Source: Methylotenera sp. UBA6020
GTDB taxonomy: Bacteria > Pseudomonadota > Gammaproteobacteria > Burkholderiales > Methylophilaceae
Length of the DNA stretch: 5,923 nt
Direction: 5' to 3'
Assembly: GCA_002429455.1 (NCBI GenBank)
Contig: DIZU01000096.1
Span: forward strand, 1 to 5,923
Under the pieces are notes generated by a model, which worked only from the letters and a program-made list of their open reading frames with translations, ran no database searches and was not told the DNA's origin. The translations under genes and the position numbers were made by a program. Of the stretch, positions 1 to 5,695 are shown one piece after another (positions within the stretch are counted from its first letter, which is position 1; every line of letters starts with the position of its first letter).

Positions 1-1017
1 GATATAAATCAGTTCATTGCCAAACTGAAATGGTTTAGCCAGCTTATCCAGAATTTCTTGAGCAATGCGCTCAATACTACTTTGATTATCAAGATTATTT
101 AGGATAAGGGTAAATTCATCACCACCCAATCGAGCCACAGTGTCCATCTCTCTCACACAACTTTCCAAACGCCGCGCCGTCTCCTTAAGTAGCAAATCGC
201 CCATATCATGCCCAAGCGTATCGTTAATCTCTTTAAATCGATCAAGATCAAGATACATCAGCGTGATTGTTTGGTTCTCGCGATTGGCCTTTTTAATATC
301 CTGTTTTAAACGGTCCAGAAAAAGAACTCGGTTGGGTAAATTGGTGATCAGATCATAGTGAGCTAAACGAACGACTTCGGCTTCTGACTGTTTACGAGTA
401 CTAATGTCCGTATGTGTACCAATCATGCGTAGCGGTTTTCCATCTTGGGTACGGCCGACTAACATACCTCGACTGAGCGTCCATTTCCACGTCCCGTCTT
501 TGCACAAGAGACGGAACTCCGAAACAAATATATCGGTTTCACCTTCCAGATATGCGTAAATGTCATTGAGAGCATGTTGCAAGTCATCCGGGTGAACCAG
601 CGCTCTTCCGTAATCCGCAGTGGCTTCTATTTCATCGTTGGTGTATCCGTATATTTCTTTCCAACGAACCGATCTGAACACCTGATTTGTCTGTAAATCC
701 CAGTCCCATACACCATCACCAGCGCCTTCAAGGGCAAATTTCCAGCGCTCTTCACTGACTTGAAGAGAGCTTTCTATTTGGGTTTGTTGCTGCAGCGTTT
801 TTCGGACGAGTAAATAGAGTAATACCGAAGTAATTAAGATGAAAGCCCAGCCCTTATAGATACTATAGCGAGTGTATTTCTCATAACTGGATACCAGGCT
901 TGAAAGAATTGAGTCACTGAAAAATATCCAAATCAATCCGAATAAGAGATAAAGTAAAACGATGCGTAAAACAATTAAATCTAGATTAGAGAGTCTTTTG
1001 CTGAAAAACTGTTTCAC
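1..1017 (-). CDS. Membrane PAS-GGDEF diguanylate cyclase (3' end outside window)
   Basis: A membrane-anchored sensor predicted to make cyclic di-GMP from two GTP. The 339 visible residues show two hydrophobic helices (about 14-34 and 53-72) around a short periplasmic loop, a linker, a PAS fold (about 90-212, ending HTDIS) and a GGDEF domain from about 220. The GGDEF domain has the metal-site stretch YLDLDRFKEIND (255-266), an intact GGDEF motif (298-302) and an RxxD inhibitory I-site (REMD, 289-292) five residues before it, so it looks catalytically competent and product-inhibited. The window ends inside the GGDEF domain; an EAL domain may follow. The start is GTG at 1017-1015: an in-frame TAA lies just upstream, no ATG is available, and GAAAGGG sits 8 nt before the GTG. 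The helix-loop-helix module before PAS-GGDEF is common in betaproteobacteria. Family call is secure; the signal sensed is unknown. Confidence 0.93.
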   Translation of the reverse strand, partial: MKQFFSKRLSNLDLIVLRIVLLYLLFGLIWIFFSDSILSSLVSSYEKYTRYSIYKGWAFILITSVLLYLLVRKTLQQQTQIESSLQVSEERWKFALEGAGDGVWDWDLQTNQVFRSVRWKEIYGYTNDEIEATADYGRALVHPDDLQHALNDIYAYLEGETDIFVSEFRLLCKDGTWKWTLSRGMLVGRTQDGKPLRMIGTHTDISTRKQSEAEVVRLAHYDLITNLPNRVLFLDRLKQDIKKANRENQTITLMYLDLDRFKEINDTLGHDMGDLLLKETARRLESCVREMDTVARLGGDEFTLILNNLDNQSSIERIAQEILDKLAKPFQFGNELIYI

Positions 1018-1138
1018 CTCCCAGACCCTTTCTTAAATACATATATCACGGTTATCTCTGTGAATTTATTTTACCTGATTTCGAATTGGAGTTGCTTTTA
1101 TTGCATCGTTCAAAATTGAATAGATTGAGTCAATATTT

Positions 1139-1154
1139 TGACTTTAAAAAGTCA
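1139..1154. promoter_or_regulatory. Near-perfect palindrome upstream of the GGDEF gene
   Basis: TGACTTTAAAAAGTCA has two 7-base arms separated by AA. It lies about 120 nt upstream of the GTG start of the cyclase gene. It could be an operator for a dimeric regulator. As RNA the 2-nt loop is too tight for a good hairpin, so a DNA site is more likely than a terminator. No regulator can be named. I see no strong sigma-70 promoter in 1018-1223: a TTGACT on the minus strand just downstream of the palindrome lacks a good -10 partner. Confidence 0.35.
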
Positions 1155-1172
1155 GATTTTCAGGATTAGAGA

Positions 1173-1226
1173 TAAGGCATGCAGGGATGCGAGCATTGTC
1201 CTACGCTCATGCCCTCAACTGCCTTA
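1173..1226 (-). repeat. Long imperfect hairpin overlapping the small ORF's stop codon
   Basis: Outer arms TAAGGCA (1173-1179) and TGCCTTA (1220-1226) are perfectly complementary. Inside them AGGGATG (1183-1189) pairs with CATGCCCT (1208-1215) with one bulged base. On the minus strand the TAA stop of the small ORF forms one foot of the structure. No U-run follows on either side, so it is not a standard Rho-independent terminator. It may protect or terminate an RNA 3' end, or be a dispersed palindromic repeat. Only the pairing is observed. Confidence 0.4.
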
Positions 1227-1415
1227 GTTTATTTTCCAACCTCTAAGTATGGTGGAGCTATCACTAGCATCACCATAATATAACGCCACATAAGGGATAT
1301 TGAATTGTCGTTTGGCGTTGGCATAATACTGAAATGCAAGTATAGGGATTAGTTCAAACAGAGAAGCAGTTAAAACTGACAAAAAGAAAAACATCCTAGT
1401 CATCAGGATTACCAT
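1224..1415 (-). CDS. Possible small membrane protein, 63 residues, unrecognised
   Basis: I do not recognise this ORF. It encodes 63 residues with one hydrophobic stretch near the N-terminus (about 8-28, FFFLSVLTASLFELIPILAF), followed by a polar, tyrosine-rich tail ending LRGWKIN. This suggests a single-helix membrane protein or an uncleaved signal anchor. Three in-frame ATG codons lie within the first eight residues and none has a convincing Shine-Dalgarno sequence; the third has ACTAGG immediately before it, too close to be ideal. It follows epsA by 67 bp in the same direction and its stop codon sits in a hairpin. It could be a true small gene, the remnant of a larger one, or chance. If not real, 1018-1482 is a 465-bp non-coding gap holding only the two inverted repeats listed here. 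Confidence 0.3.
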   Translation of the reverse strand: MVILMTRMFFFLSVLTASLFELIPILAFQYYANAKRQFNIPYVALYYGDASDSSTILRGWKIN

Positions 1416-1482
1416 TTACACAAAATATCTTACAAAACTCAGTACAGCACTTATAAAACAACTTAATCTTTATTTTTCACCG

Positions 1483-2286
1483 TCAGCAGATCAGCAAATT
1501 TGTCAGTTTACTGATCTGTTGATTTGACAACAGAGCAACAGCCTGTGCACGCCTTGTCACATTCAATTTCTGAAATATACGCTTAAGATGGCTCTTCACT
1601 GTGTTTTGGCTAATTTCCAAAATCATACCAATCTCTTGATTCGTTTTGCCGGATTTGATCCAATGGATCACTTCTAACTCGCGCGCGCTTAGTCCTGAAT
1701 GGTTGGTAGTGGCAGTAGATTCAGAAATATCAAGTGACTCAAGATGCTGGATCTTTCTTAGTACATTATCAATGTGCGGCATAATGAGGCCCATCACCGA
1801 ATCCTGCACTTCAAAAATACTTTCCTTACTAAAAAACACGTAAAGACACTCATTACTACCGCGTACATCGCTTACGCCATACACTAACAATGAATTGAAT
1901 TGATTGAGCTTACTCAGAAAACTACTATTAAATTTGTGATCTAGCGCGAGTGTGTCCAGATTGTTGAGTACATACCAACGACGATTATTTTCTAACCAAT
2001 CTTGATGCAGATGTACCATCAAACTATCAACTTGATCCGAAGCATCAAAAATAATCTGCGTGCTAACATCGCTTACATTTGACGCAACATCATAATTTAA
2101 CTTACCCTTCTCATGGGTTTTTTCAAAATCGCCCCAAGCGGCCAATAACATATCGTGTGGCAAAACGTTGTTAACGCTTTCCTGCAACCAAGTAAAAAAA
2201 TCAATATGCTTATCTATCGTATAGGAACGCTGAATCACTGAAAAAACTTTTTCCAAGTGACTATTTTTGACTTCCATATCCATCAT
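1483..2286 (-). CDS. epsA: EpsA-type LuxR-family transcriptional regulator of exopolysaccharide genes
   Basis: A cytoplasmic DNA-binding protein of the EpsA family, named from the Methylobacillus methanolan cluster and usually found with exosortase/PEP-CTERM polysaccharide loci. Family-like signatures in the 267 residues are HIDFFTWLQ (27-35), LPHDMLLAAWGDFE (42-55), LLVYGVSDVRG (133-143) with ECLYVFFS, and PHIDNVLRKIQHL (170-182). The C-terminal LuxR/GerE helix-turn-helix starts at LSARELEVI (199-207), continues through GKTNQEIG (213-220), and has the recognition helix at NTVKSHLKRIFQKL (228-241). There is no receiver domain; the N-terminal region may sense an unknown input. The start chosen is the first ATG; ATGs at codons 2 and 4 are possible and the ribosome site (TAAGAAA) is weak. 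The 182-bp upstream gap carries a sigma-54-like element and three inverted repeats, so it is probably transcribed on its own. Family identity is strong; its targets and sign of regulation are not visible here. Confidence 0.9.
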   Translation of the reverse strand: MMDMEVKNSHLEKVFSVIQRSYTIDKHIDFFTWLQESVNNVLPHDMLLAAWGDFEKTHEKGKLNYDVASNVSDVSTQIIFDASDQVDSLMVHLHQDWLENNRRWYVLNNLDTLALDHKFNSSFLSKLNQFNSLLVYGVSDVRGSNECLYVFFSKESIFEVQDSVMGLIMPHIDNVLRKIQHLESLDISESTATTNHSGLSARELEVIHWIKSGKTNQEIGMILEISQNTVKSHLKRIFQKLNVTRRAQAVALLSNQQISKLTNLLIC

Positions 2287-2322
2287 ATTTTCTTACGCGC
2301 CGTTAAACTAATGATGTAGCCA

Positions 2323-2339
2323 TGCATAATAGATGCCAA
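2323..2339 (-). promoter_or_regulatory. Candidate sigma-54 (-24/-12) promoter for epsA
   Basis: Read on the minus strand, TTGGCATCTATTATGCA keeps the invariant GG (2337-2336) and GC (2325-2324) of a sigma-54 promoter separated by exactly 10 nt. It matches the TTGGCA and TGCA ends of the consensus TTGGCACG-N4-TTGCA but not the inner CG or the first T of the -12 element. Transcription would begin near 2312, leaving a leader of about 26 nt before epsA. Sigma-54 control is known for several exosortase-linked polysaccharide clusters, which makes this plausible. The overlapping TATTAT (2331-2326) could instead be a sigma-70 -10 box, but I find no good -35 for it. Confidence 0.45.
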
Positions 2340-2389
2340 ACTTTAAGAGAAATAAACTATAAATTAACAGTCAGTTACGGTTTGAGATT

Positions 2390-2406
2390 ACATTAAAATC
2401 TAATGT
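2390..2406. promoter_or_regulatory. Inverted repeat 1 upstream of epsA
   Basis: ACATTA-AAATC-TAATGT, 6-base perfect arms around 5 nt. It is the closest to epsA of three consecutive inverted repeats and lies about 78-94 nt upstream of the projected start site. It is a possible binding site for a dimeric regulator, EpsA itself or a sigma-54 activator. Short AT-rich palindromes also arise by chance. Confidence 0.35.
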
Positions 2407-2410
2407 GAAT

Positions 2411-2424
2411 GTTGTAGATACAAC
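2411..2424. promoter_or_regulatory. Inverted repeat 2 upstream of epsA
   Basis: GTTGTA-GA-TACAAC, 6-base perfect arms around 2 nt, about 100-112 nt upstream of the projected epsA start site. This is the strongest operator-like site in the gap. A further half-site-like ACAAC occurs at 2440-2444. The regulator cannot be identified from sequence. Confidence 0.4.
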
Positions 2425-2442
2425 TGTAACGTCACATTTACA
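2425..2442. promoter_or_regulatory. Inverted repeat 3 upstream of epsA
   Basis: TGTAACGTCACATTTACA has outer arms TGTAA/TTACA and, inside it, a second near-palindrome GTAACGTCAC centred on ACGT with one mismatched pair. It directly abuts inverted repeat 2. The TGTGA-like half on the minus strand only weakly resembles a CRP/FNR-type site, so no regulator is assigned. Confidence 0.35.
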
Positions 2443-2468
2443 ACAATCTTTACATTACTCATTGGTAG

Positions 2469-3008
2469 CTAAGTGAGGGAATAAATCGCAGACAGATTTC
2501 GCCACCAGCCATAGGCATCCATACCATAGCCAAATACGTAACAGTCGGGGACTTCTAAACCTACGAAGTCGGCGGCAATAGGCTTAGTGTGACTGAGTTT
2601 TTTTTCAACCAGTACGGCTGATAATACATTTTTTGCGCCTAACATTAGACATTTTTCTTCTATTGCTAGCAGTGTGACACCTTCATCTAAAATGTCATCC
2701 AATAACAACACCGTACGATTGGTTAAATCTAGTTTTGGTAGCGATTGCCATACAAGCGCTTTGCCAATCGTTTGATTTTGATAACGACTCGCGTGCACGT
2801 AATCAACTTCTAACGGAAACTTTAACTGAGTTAACAATTGTCCGGCAAAAACAATGCCGCCACCCATCACGCAAATCACAATTGGACATGTGTCCTGAAG
2901 AGCCTCGGTAATTTCATGACTCAATCGAGTAATGGCCGTTTCAACCGCCGCTGATGAATGAATCAGTCGCGCCTGCTCAAGTAACTGCTGTGGATTTAGT
3001 GTGTTCAA
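2469..3008 (-). CDS. hpt: Hypoxanthine-guanine phosphoribosyltransferase
   Basis: A cytoplasmic purine-salvage enzyme that joins hypoxanthine or guanine to PRPP, giving IMP or GMP and pyrophosphate. The 179 residues are a normal length for the family. The VMGGG loop (47-51) fits the pyrophosphate-binding loop. The PRPP signature is VLLLDDILDEGVTL (100-113), with E where many relatives have T in D-T-G; the D-E-G form is familiar from betaproteobacterial homologues. VEKK (134-137) and VPDCYVFGYGMD (153-164) fit the purine-binding region. The start is TTG at 3008-3006: no in-frame ATG precedes it before a TAA, and a weak ACGAG lies 5 nt upstream. It follows the dehydratase by 65 bp with no convincing terminator between, so it may be co-transcribed although its job is housekeeping. 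Guanine versus hypoxanthine or xanthine preference cannot be read from the sequence. Confidence 0.9.
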   Translation of the reverse strand: MNTLNPQQLLEQARLIHSSAAVETAITRLSHEITEALQDTCPIVICVMGGGIVFAGQLLTQLKFPLEVDYVHASRYQNQTIGKALVWQSLPKLDLTNRTVLLLDDILDEGVTLLAIEEKCLMLGAKNVLSAVLVEKKLSHTKPIAADFVGLEVPDCYVFGYGMDAYGWWRNLSAIYSLT

Positions 3009-3058
3009 TTTAACTCGTTTTTTTAGATATTTTAATAAAACACTTTAGTCAGATATCG

Positions 3059-3086
3059 TACCTTCACCACGCTCTAGTGTAAGGTA
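3059..3086 (-). other. Hairpin across the dehydratase stop codon
   Basis: TACCTTCAC (3059-3067) pairs with GTG (3077-3079) and AAGGTA (3081-3086), with one bulged base and a 9-nt loop containing the TAG stop (3076-3074). On the minus strand it is not followed by a T-run, so it is not a classical terminator. It could be an RNA-processing or stability element between wbpM and hpt, or chance. Confidence 0.3.
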
Positions 3087-4996
3087 ATTTGTTCGGCAAC
3101 CAAAGTAGTGAACGTCTCTGTACTGGCTTGATGTTGTGGTTGGTATTCTTCTACCCAAAATTTCAGTTCATTTTTAATATGTCGTTCATTGGCACTTTGA
3201 GAGCCATCAATCCATTTCAAAAGCTTTTTCACCCATGTTTCATCCACGGGCCTAGCCAATGCAATGCGCAGTTTTTCATGTGGCGTGGGTATCGTATGCT
3301 CGTCATCTGCAAGTAGCTCTTCATAAAGCTTTTCACCAGGACGCAACCCTACATATTCAATTTTAATATCATCCATCTGCAAGCCAGAGAGTCTTATCAT
3401 ATCGGCTGCCAGCGCAGCGATTTTGACTGGCTCACCCATATCCAATACAAAGATATCACCGCCGTTGCCCATCAACCCAGCTTGCATCACCAGCTGTGCC
3501 GCTTCAGGAATGGACATGAAAAAGCGCGTAATTTCAGGATGCGTAATCGTAACAGGCCCGCCTTTGGCAATTTGCTCTCGAAATTTTGGGATCACACTGC
3601 CACTGCTGCCCAACACATTACCAAAACGCACAATCACGAACTTCGTGGCTGATTCACTTTCATTTTGTTTAATAACATCGTGCGTCAATTGATCTTGTAA
3701 ACCCTGACATACCATTTCGGCTAACCGCTTACTAGCGCCCATCACATTGGTCGGGTTAACCGCTTTATCAGTAGATATCAATACAAATTTGGCTACGCCA
3801 GCTTCTTTACAAGCCTGAGCTAAGGTATGCGTACCAATGACGTTATTAGACAAAGCTTCCCAAACATTGCCATTTTCCATCATGGGCACATGTTTGTAGG
3901 CTGCAGCATGAAATACAACTTTCGGCTGATATTGCTTGAGTAAATCTTTAACCCGCTGGTTATTTTTAACATCACCCGTCATGTAAAGCAGCTTGATTAG
4001 TACATTCTGACGACTGAACTCTTGCTCAAGATTATAAAGTGCGTATTCAGAAATATCTAAACAAACCAATGTGCTTGGCTTGTATTTAACGATTTGCCGA
4101 CAAAGCTCTGAGCCAATAGACCCCCCTGCACCGCTCACCAAAACTGTATTGCCCTCAATTAGATTCTGCAACCCAGTATTATCGAGCTTGACTGCATCGC
4201 GCCCTAGTAGATCCTCTACATCCACCCTGCGAATCTGCGAGATGCTCACTTTACCACTCATCAAATCATCAATTGCTGGCACGGTAAGCACTTCTAAACC
4301 TAGCTGATTGGCAAGTTCTACCGCCTGACGGCGTTTTTGATGATGTGCGGAAGGCATGGCAATAATCACATGCTTAACTTCAAAGCGTTGATGTATTTCA
4401 GCTAAATGCTGTATTGCCCCCAGCACCTTGATGCCCAGCATTTCTCGTCCCAGCATAGTTTTATCATCATCCAGCAAGGCAACTACGCGCCACTGGGTAC
4501 TACGTGTAAGATCTTTGACCAAGGCTATTGCCGCTTCACCAGCGCCTAAAATAATCACTGGGGCACCTTGAGTTAGGGTGGTGCCATACAACTGGTGCTC
4601 TTTCCATGCACGATAGGCAAAGCGGCTACCACCCATCATCATCATTAACAATAGTGGGTCTAGAATTAATACTGAACGAGGCACGATGATGCTGGAGCTC
4701 AGCATGAATAACAAGGCCGCTACCACTGCGGCGGCTGAACCAACTGCAAAGAGGATGCGTTTTAAATCAGGCACACTGGCAAAACGCCACATACCGCGAT
4801 ACAAGCCAAGAGAAACGAACACAACACCTTGCAATGGCACCACCCAGAGCACAGATTGCGACATGTGCTGAAAATGTTCAGCCGGAATTGAGAAATTAAA
4901 ACGCAATAAATAAGCAGCAACCCAGGCAATGGTTGCTACTATGAGATCATGCAATAAAGCCAAAAAAGTGCGTGGATTAATGAGCGTTTGTTTCAT
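3074..4996 (-). CDS. wbpM: Membrane UDP-GlcNAc 4,6-dehydratase-like protein (WbpM/CapD/PglF family)
   Basis: Predicted to convert UDP-GlcNAc to UDP-4-keto-6-deoxy-GlcNAc, a precursor of FucNAc, QuiNAc and bacillosamine-type sugars. The 640 residues fit the large membrane form of the family. Four hydrophobic helices (about 12-32, 48-66, 81-100, 107-124) are followed by a first Rossmann-like domain with ILGAGEAA (149-156). The catalytic SDR domain has the NAD(P) motif GAGGSIG (289-295). In its active site, STDKAVNPTNVMGASK (408-423), Met419 stands where classical SDRs have Tyr, four residues before Lys423, as is typical of these dehydratases. LRPGEKLYEELL (551-562) is a family C-terminal motif. 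The ATG start has only a weak ribosome site. It lies 134 bp downstream of the sugar transferase, which probably uses a sugar derived from its product. Family is certain; the final sugar is not, so the symbol is by family similarity. Confidence 0.9.
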   Translation of the reverse strand: MKQTLINPRTFLALLHDLIVATIAWVAAYLLRFNFSIPAEHFQHMSQSVLWVVPLQGVVFVSLGLYRGMWRFASVPDLKRILFAVGSAAAVVAALLFMLSSSIIVPRSVLILDPLLLMMMMGGSRFAYRAWKEHQLYGTTLTQGAPVIILGAGEAAIALVKDLTRSTQWRVVALLDDDKTMLGREMLGIKVLGAIQHLAEIHQRFEVKHVIIAMPSAHHQKRRQAVELANQLGLEVLTVPAIDDLMSGKVSISQIRRVDVEDLLGRDAVKLDNTGLQNLIEGNTVLVSGAGGSIGSELCRQIVKYKPSTLVCLDISEYALYNLEQEFSRQNVLIKLLYMTGDVKNNQRVKDLLKQYQPKVVFHAAAYKHVPMMENGNVWEALSNNVIGTHTLAQACKEAGVAKFVLISTDKAVNPTNVMGASKRLAEMVCQGLQDQLTHDVIKQNESESATKFVIVRFGNVLGSSGSVIPKFREQIAKGGPVTITHPEITRFFMSIPEAAQLVMQAGLMGNGGDIFVLDMGEPVKIAALAADMIRLSGLQMDDIKIEYVGLRPGEKLYEELLADDEHTIPTPHEKLRIALARPVDETWVKKLLKWIDGSQSANERHIKNELKFWVEEYQPQHQASTETFTTLVAEQITLH

Positions 4997-5050
4997 TCAA
5001 TTTATCATTTAGTTTATTTGCACGAAGTGGCCTGTTCAAGGTCACGCCAT

Positions 5051-5059
5051 ATTGTATCA
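5051..5059 (-). promoter_or_regulatory. Possible extended -10 promoter before the dehydratase gene
   Basis: On the minus strand TGATACAAT reads as an extended -10 element: TG, one base, then TACAAT with 5 of 6 matches to TATAAT. No clear -35 sits at 16-18 nt, which extended -10 promoters tolerate. It would give a leader of roughly 45-50 nt for the dehydratase gene. The 134-bp gap is long enough to hold an internal promoter, but this is a by-eye match only. Confidence 0.3.
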
Positions 5060-5130
5060 ACATACCACATCAGCAATCCATAATCATTACCTATACCACT
5101 AATACTCGGAGCACTAAGTAGTAATCAATC

Positions 5131-5694
5131 TCAATGCTGAACGCCATCTCGACACAATACCTTCAAAAAAGTAAGAAAGATGATTTTTAAGTCCAACCAA
5201 AAAGATTGATTATTCATATAATCAACATCCAGCTTTACCTTATCGGGGATAGGCAACTCATCCCGGCCGTTGATCTGTGCCCACCCAGTCAATCCTGGCA
5301 CTAACTTATCAACACCATACTGAGTTCGTAATGCCACTAGATCATATTGATTAAACAAAGCTGGCCGAGGACCGACAAAACTCATATCACCCTTAATAAT
5401 GCTCCATAGTTGCGGCAACTCATCTAAACTGGATTTACGTAAAAAAGATCCGACTGGAGTTAAAAACTGTTCTGGATTAGTTAAAAGATGTGTTGCTACA
5501 GCAGGCGTATTGACGCGCATCGTACGAAACTTCGGCATTTTAAATATCTTGTTATGCCATCCGACACGATCAGACCAATACAATATCGGACCAGATGAAG
5601 TCAACCGCACCATTACTGCCACCACCAGAAATGGCAGCACCAAGAACAGCAACGCAAATAACGCCAAACACAAATCAAATAATCGCTTCATCAT
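5131..5694 (-). CDS. Small phosphoglycosyl transferase (bacterial sugar transferase, PglC-like)
   Basis: Predicted to move a phospho-sugar from a UDP-sugar to undecaprenyl phosphate on the inner leaflet, starting a glycan repeat unit. At 187 residues it is the minimal form of the family, lacking the four-helix N-terminal extension of WcaJ/WbaP. The N-terminal hydrophobic stretch (about 5-30), broken by Pro21, fits the re-entrant membrane helix. Motifs follow in order: KFRTM (55-59), SLDELPQL (89-96) with the catalytic Asp91-Glu92 pair, SFVGPRP (105-111), PGLTGWAQINGRD (133-145) and a C-terminal LDVDYM block ending in a hydrophobic tail. Of two tandem ATGs the first is chosen; the ribosome site is weak. 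It begins 1 nt after the stop of the decayed epimerase, suggesting a former translationally coupled operon. The adjacent 4,6-dehydratase suggests a 6-deoxy-HexNAc donor; the exact sugar is inference. Confidence 0.92.
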   Translation of the reverse strand: MMKRLFDLCLALFALLFLVLPFLVVAVMVRLTSSGPILYWSDRVGWHNKIFKMPKFRTMRVNTPAVATHLLTNPEQFLTPVGSFLRKSSLDELPQLWSIIKGDMSFVGPRPALFNQYDLVALRTQYGVDKLVPGLTGWAQINGRDELPIPDKVKLDVDYMNNQSFWLDLKIIFLTFLKVLCRDGVQH

Positions 5695-5695
5695 A

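Noticed and set aside
140..358. Plus-strand ORF of 72 residues
   Set aside because: It is antisense to the GGDEF domain, whose motifs are unmistakable on the minus strand, and its serine/arginine-rich product looks like a shadow.
1646..1843. Plus-strand ORF of 65 residues
   Set aside because: It is antisense to the helix-turn-helix end of epsA and has no recognisable features.
3018..3024. T7 run as a plus-strand terminator
   Set aside because: No hairpin precedes it and no plus-strand gene needs it; it is simply the AT-rich leader of hpt.
3089..4871. Four plus-strand ORFs opposite the dehydratase gene
   Set aside because: All lie opposite strongly conserved family motifs on the minus strand and show low-complexity, non-protein-like composition.
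5034..5052. Second sigma-54-like match (minus-strand TGGCGTGACCTTGA) before the dehydratase gene
   Set aside because: GG is not followed by GC at 10 nt; the -12 half has GA instead, so the essential bases are absent.
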